A program made the translations under genes and the position numbers. The notes below the pieces were generated by a model. The model saw nothing but the letters and a program-made list of their open reading frames with translations. It did not search any database and was not told the DNA's origin. From Pseudomonadota bacterium (GTDB lineage: Bacteria > Pseudomonadota > Alphaproteobacteria > Acetobacterales > Acetobacteraceae): DNA of 34,600 nt. The stretch covers positions 1 to 34,600 of the forward strand of contig JABBNW010000018.1 of assembly GCA_019352115.1 (NCBI GenBank), in the 5' to 3' direction. This document shows, in pieces, positions 32,610-34,600 of this stretch; position 1 is the stretch's first letter, and each line of letters starts with the position of its first letter.

Positions 32610-33497
32610 TCACCCCGCGACGACGGCATCCGCGAGGTGGCGCAGGCGCTGCGCGCCGGCGGGGCCTTTCAGCGCGTCGCGCCAGGTGGCTTCGGCGACC
32701 CTCTGGTGGGCGGCGACGGCATCGTCGGCGGCCGTGATCATGGCGACGCCGGTTTGTACCCCGGGTGAGGTTTCGGGGCGAAACGGGTTGATGGCGAGGC
32801 TGATCCGATCGCGCGCGCGCAGCACTTTGAAGAGCGAGGTCGGCTCGACGCCGTCGAGCAGGCCGAACTGCAAGCCCATGGGTTCGGCTTCCATCAGCGC
32901 GGCCATGTTTTCGACCTCGGTGGCGGCGACCTGGCGGCCGATGCGGCGGATCCGGTCGGATACGGGCAGGCCGCCGGCGATTCCCTGGTCCAACAGGCGC
33001 TGCACGCCGCTCACGGTGACCATGCAGATGATGTTGGGGCGCCGCATGTTGTACATCCGCTTGCGGGCCGCCAGAATGCCGAGCACCTGTTCGGCCTGGC
33101 TGCGCAGGGCGGCGCGCTCGCTGCCGGACTTGTCGGCCAGTTCCTCGAACGCCTCCGACAGCGCCAGGTCGAACGCGTCCGACGTCGTCAGGTAGCAGAG
33201 CGGGCCGAATATCTCGAGGATCTGGTCGGCGGTTTCCTCCAGCTGGCGCAGCCGCTCGAAATAGCCGACCGAGCGGTTGTAGTACTCGATTCCGATGCCG
33301 AGCAGGGACAGCGGCGAGATCTTCAGCAGCTCCGCCAGCCGCTTGATCGTGTCGAGCTTGATGACCTCGCCTTTTTCATAGCGATACAAGGCGGCGCGGG
33401 ACACGCCGAGGCGGGCGGCGATCTCCTCGGCGCGCAGACCGGATTCGAGCCGAAAGGCCCGCAACTGGTGGCCGATCTCGTTGAAACGCATCGACAT
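32610..33497 (-). CDS. XRE-family transcriptional regulator with C-terminal sensor-like domain
   Basis: The 295-residue product begins with a helix-turn-helix of the XRE/Cro type at about 8-63 (LRAEEIAARLGVSRAALYRY followed by EKGEVIKLDTIKRLAELL). The remaining 230 residues are mostly helical, with no recognised enzyme motif, and may bind an effector or form oligomers. The ATG at 33497 is followed by a second Met at codon 3. Its own upstream region has a promoter and a perfect palindrome over the predicted transcription start, suggesting autoregulation. It is transcribed in the same direction as the downstream-coordinate hydroxyacid dehydrogenase gene but separated by a hairpin, so it is probably independent. 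Confidence 0.85.
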   Translation of the reverse strand: MSMRFNEIGHQLRAFRLESGLRAEEIAARLGVSRAALYRYEKGEVIKLDTIKRLAELLKISPLSLLGIGIEYYNRSVGYFERLRQLEETADQILEIFGPLCYLTTSDAFDLALSEAFEELADKSGSERAALRSQAEQVLGILAARKRMYNMRRPNIICMVTVSGVQRLLDQGIAGGLPVSDRIRRIGRQVAATEVENMAALMEAEPMGLQFGLLDGVEPTSLFKVLRARDRISLAINPFRPETSPGVQTGVAMITAADDAVAAHQRVAEATWRDALKGPAGAQRLRHLADAVVAG

Positions 33498-33537
33498 GGT
33501 GTCCGCCCGCTCCCCGCGCCCTGCGCCCCAGTTTCAG

Positions 33538-33557
33538 GTGCGGGCCCCCGCCCGCAC
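33538..33557. promoter_or_regulatory. Candidate operator palindrome at the XRE gene start
   Basis: GTGCGGGC (33538-33545) and GCCCGCAC (33550-33557) form a perfect inverted repeat around CCCC. It begins about three bases downstream of the predicted transcription start near 33560. Binding by the encoded XRE protein would block its own transcription. It could instead be an mRNA 5' hairpin. Confidence 0.4.
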
Positions 33558-33566
33558 GCATTCTTG

Positions 33567-33596
33567 AGGATAGAGGCCGCTTCGGGTCGGACGCAA
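33567..33596 (-). promoter_or_regulatory. Candidate promoter of the XRE regulator gene
   Basis: On the minus strand TTGCGT (33596-33591) and TATCCT (33572-33567) are 18 bases apart, predicting a start near 33560 and a leader of about 63 bases to the ATG at 33497. Confidence 0.4.
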
Positions 33597-33612
33597 CGGG
33601 CAATTCACCGCA

Positions 33613-33638
33613 TGCGACCCGTCTCCCCCCGGGTCGCA
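33613..33638 (-). terminator. Hairpin downstream of the hydroxyacid dehydrogenase gene
   Basis: A nine-base-pair stem, TGCGACCCG (33613-33621) with CGGGTCGCA (33630-33638), encloses an eight-base pyrimidine loop, 16 bases past the stop of the dehydrogenase gene. No U-run follows on the minus strand, so it may stabilise the mRNA end rather than terminate. Confidence 0.38.
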
Positions 33639-33654
33639 CGCGCTCACCGCATGG

Positions 33655-34542
33655 CTATTTCGTAACGCGGAGCGAAAAATCCGCCAGCCCCTCGATCGCC
33701 GTCACCAGCGCCGAGTGGTCGAGGTCGGCGCCGCCGTGGGCCGCGCAGGAGGACATCATCTGCTGCGCAACCGCCGTGTTGGGCAGCGACAGATTCAGCG
33801 CCCGCGCCGAGGACAGTGCCAGGTTCAGGTCCTTCTGGTGCAGCCGGATGCGGAAGCCGGGATCGAAATTCCCTTTGATCATCCGCTCCCCATGCAGTTC
33901 GAGCACGCGGGAAGCGGCGAACCCGCCCGAGATCGCGGCCCGCACCTTGGCCGGATCGGCCCCGGCCTTCGCCGCGAAGACCAGGGCTTCGGCGACCGCC
34001 TGGATGTTCAGGGCGACGATGATCTGGTTCGCCACCTTGCAGGTCTGCCCGTCTCCGTTCTCGGCGCCGACATGGGTGATGGTCTTGCCCAGGACGTCGA
34101 ACAGCGGCTTGGCGCGGGCGAAGGCCGCGTCCGGGCCGCCGACCATGATCGTCAGGCTGGCCTGCCGGGCGCCCACCTCGCCGCCGGAGACCGGGGCATC
34201 GAGGTAGTCGCAGCCCTTCGCGTTCACCTGGCGCGCATAGTCCTTGGTGGCGATCGGGCTGATCGAGGACATGTCGATCACCAGACTGCCGGATGCCAGC
34301 CCCTCGGCCGCCCCGTGCGCGCCGAACAGCACGGCTTCGACATCGGGCGTGTCCGGCACCATCAGGATCACGACCTCGGAGGCCGCGGCGACGTCGCGCG
34401 GGGTGCCGACCACCGTCGCGGCCTGCCGGATCTCCGGCGTGAGGCTGCTCCGTTCCGGCACCGTGAGCGTGTGGCCGGCCGCCTTCAGATTGAGCGCCAT
34501 GGGGCGGCCCATGATGCCGAGGCCGATGAATCCGATTTTCAT
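33655..34542 (-). CDS. NAD(P)-dependent beta-hydroxyacid dehydrogenase, probable tartronate semialdehyde reductase
   Basis: This enzyme most likely reduces 2-hydroxy-3-oxopropionate (tartronate semialdehyde) to glycerate, as in GarR/GlxR of glyoxylate or glucarate use. The 295-residue product has the Rossmann motif GFIGLGIMGRPM (Gly7, Gly9, Gly12), substrate motif LDAPVSGGEVGA (Asp115 to Gly121) and catalytic Lys169 in GQTCKVANQIIVALNIQAVA. The GARQASLTIMVGG block and C-terminal helices fit. An AGGAGA site lies ten bases before the ATG at 34542. 3-hydroxyisobutyrate dehydrogenase is the main alternative; the exact substrate cannot be proved from sequence. No glyoxylate carboligase gene lies in the window. 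Confidence 0.87.
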   Translation of the reverse strand: MKIGFIGLGIMGRPMALNLKAAGHTLTVPERSSLTPEIRQAATVVGTPRDVAAASEVVILMVPDTPDVEAVLFGAHGAAEGLASGSLVIDMSSISPIATKDYARQVNAKGCDYLDAPVSGGEVGARQASLTIMVGGPDAAFARAKPLFDVLGKTITHVGAENGDGQTCKVANQIIVALNIQAVAEALVFAAKAGADPAKVRAAISGGFAASRVLELHGERMIKGNFDPGFRIRLHQKDLNLALSSARALNLSLPNTAVAQQMMSSCAAHGGADLDHSALVTAIEGLADFSLRVTK

Positions 34543-34572
34543 AGCGGGGTGATCTCCTGTTACCGAAAACCT

Positions 34573-34595
34573 CCCTCCCCCCTTGCGGGGGAGGG
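34573..34595. repeat. GC-rich palindromic repeat at the window end
   Basis: CCCTCCCCC (34573-34581) pairs with GGGGGAGGG (34587-34595) around CTTGC. This nine-pair hairpin is the common dispersed CCCTCCCCC/GGGGGAGGG element seen between genes of many proteobacteria (recalled). It lies 30 bases upstream of the dehydrogenase ATG. Confidence 0.55.
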
Positions 34596-34600
34596 CCGGG

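Noticed and set aside
34573-34595. Terminal hairpin as an intrinsic terminator
   Set aside because: No U-run follows on either strand within the window and the sequence is a common dispersed palindrome, so it is listed as a repeat.

Overview
The window reads as a chromosomal segment of a very GC-rich alphaproteobacterium, most likely Rhodospirillales/Acetobacteraceae. The grounds are the gene order mutY / DUF721 (DciA) / dsbA / smc, the compact flagellar set flgB-flgC-fliE-fliQ-fliR, the alphaproteobacterial look of SMC and IleS, and palindromic GGGGTCC-type intergenic repeats. The assignment is inference; there is no rRNA here to test it. No tRNA, rRNA, CRISPR array or intact insertion sequence was seen.

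Layout. 1-3124 (minus): a TSUP permease gene followed by flgB, flgC, fliE, fliQ and fliR, largely overlapping, ending at a palindromic repeat. 3356-9732: catabolic genes, namely an acyl-CoA dehydrogenase-like flavoenzyme (+), a 1199-residue hydantoinase/5-oxoprolinase (-), and divergently a VOC-fold protein plus an Asp-nucleophile alpha/beta hydrolase (+). 9739-15742 (minus): a complete branched-chain-type ABC importer, livH, a livM-livG fusion, livF and two tandem paralogous substrate-binding proteins; a divergent alpha/beta hydrolase (15982-16833) shares its upstream region.

16888-24404 (minus): lspA and ileS; then arfB, a Rv1086-like cis-prenyltransferase, a MetE-like zinc methyltransferase, a two-subunit ThDP decarboxylase and a small coiled-coil membrane protein. 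Upstream of ileS is the best regulatory candidate: a strong promoter whose predicted start coincides with the AUG of a 16-codon ORF containing tandem Ile codons, followed by nested hairpins and a GC stem with a U-rich tail. This has the layout of a transcription attenuator sensing charged tRNA-Ile. At 24495-24508 is an FNR/FixK-type box lying about 41 bases upstream of the predicted start for the membrane-protein gene.

24590-25953 (+): two adjacent 2-oxoglutarate/Fe(II) oxygenases with intact HxD...H triads and unknown substrates. 25954-26521: a decayed AT-richer patch with a frameshifted IS256-family transposase remnant. 26522-32529: housekeeping mutY (-), dciA, dsbA and smc (+). 32610-34542 (minus): an XRE-family regulator with a palindrome at its predicted transcription start, and a GarR/GlxR-type hydroxyacid dehydrogenase.
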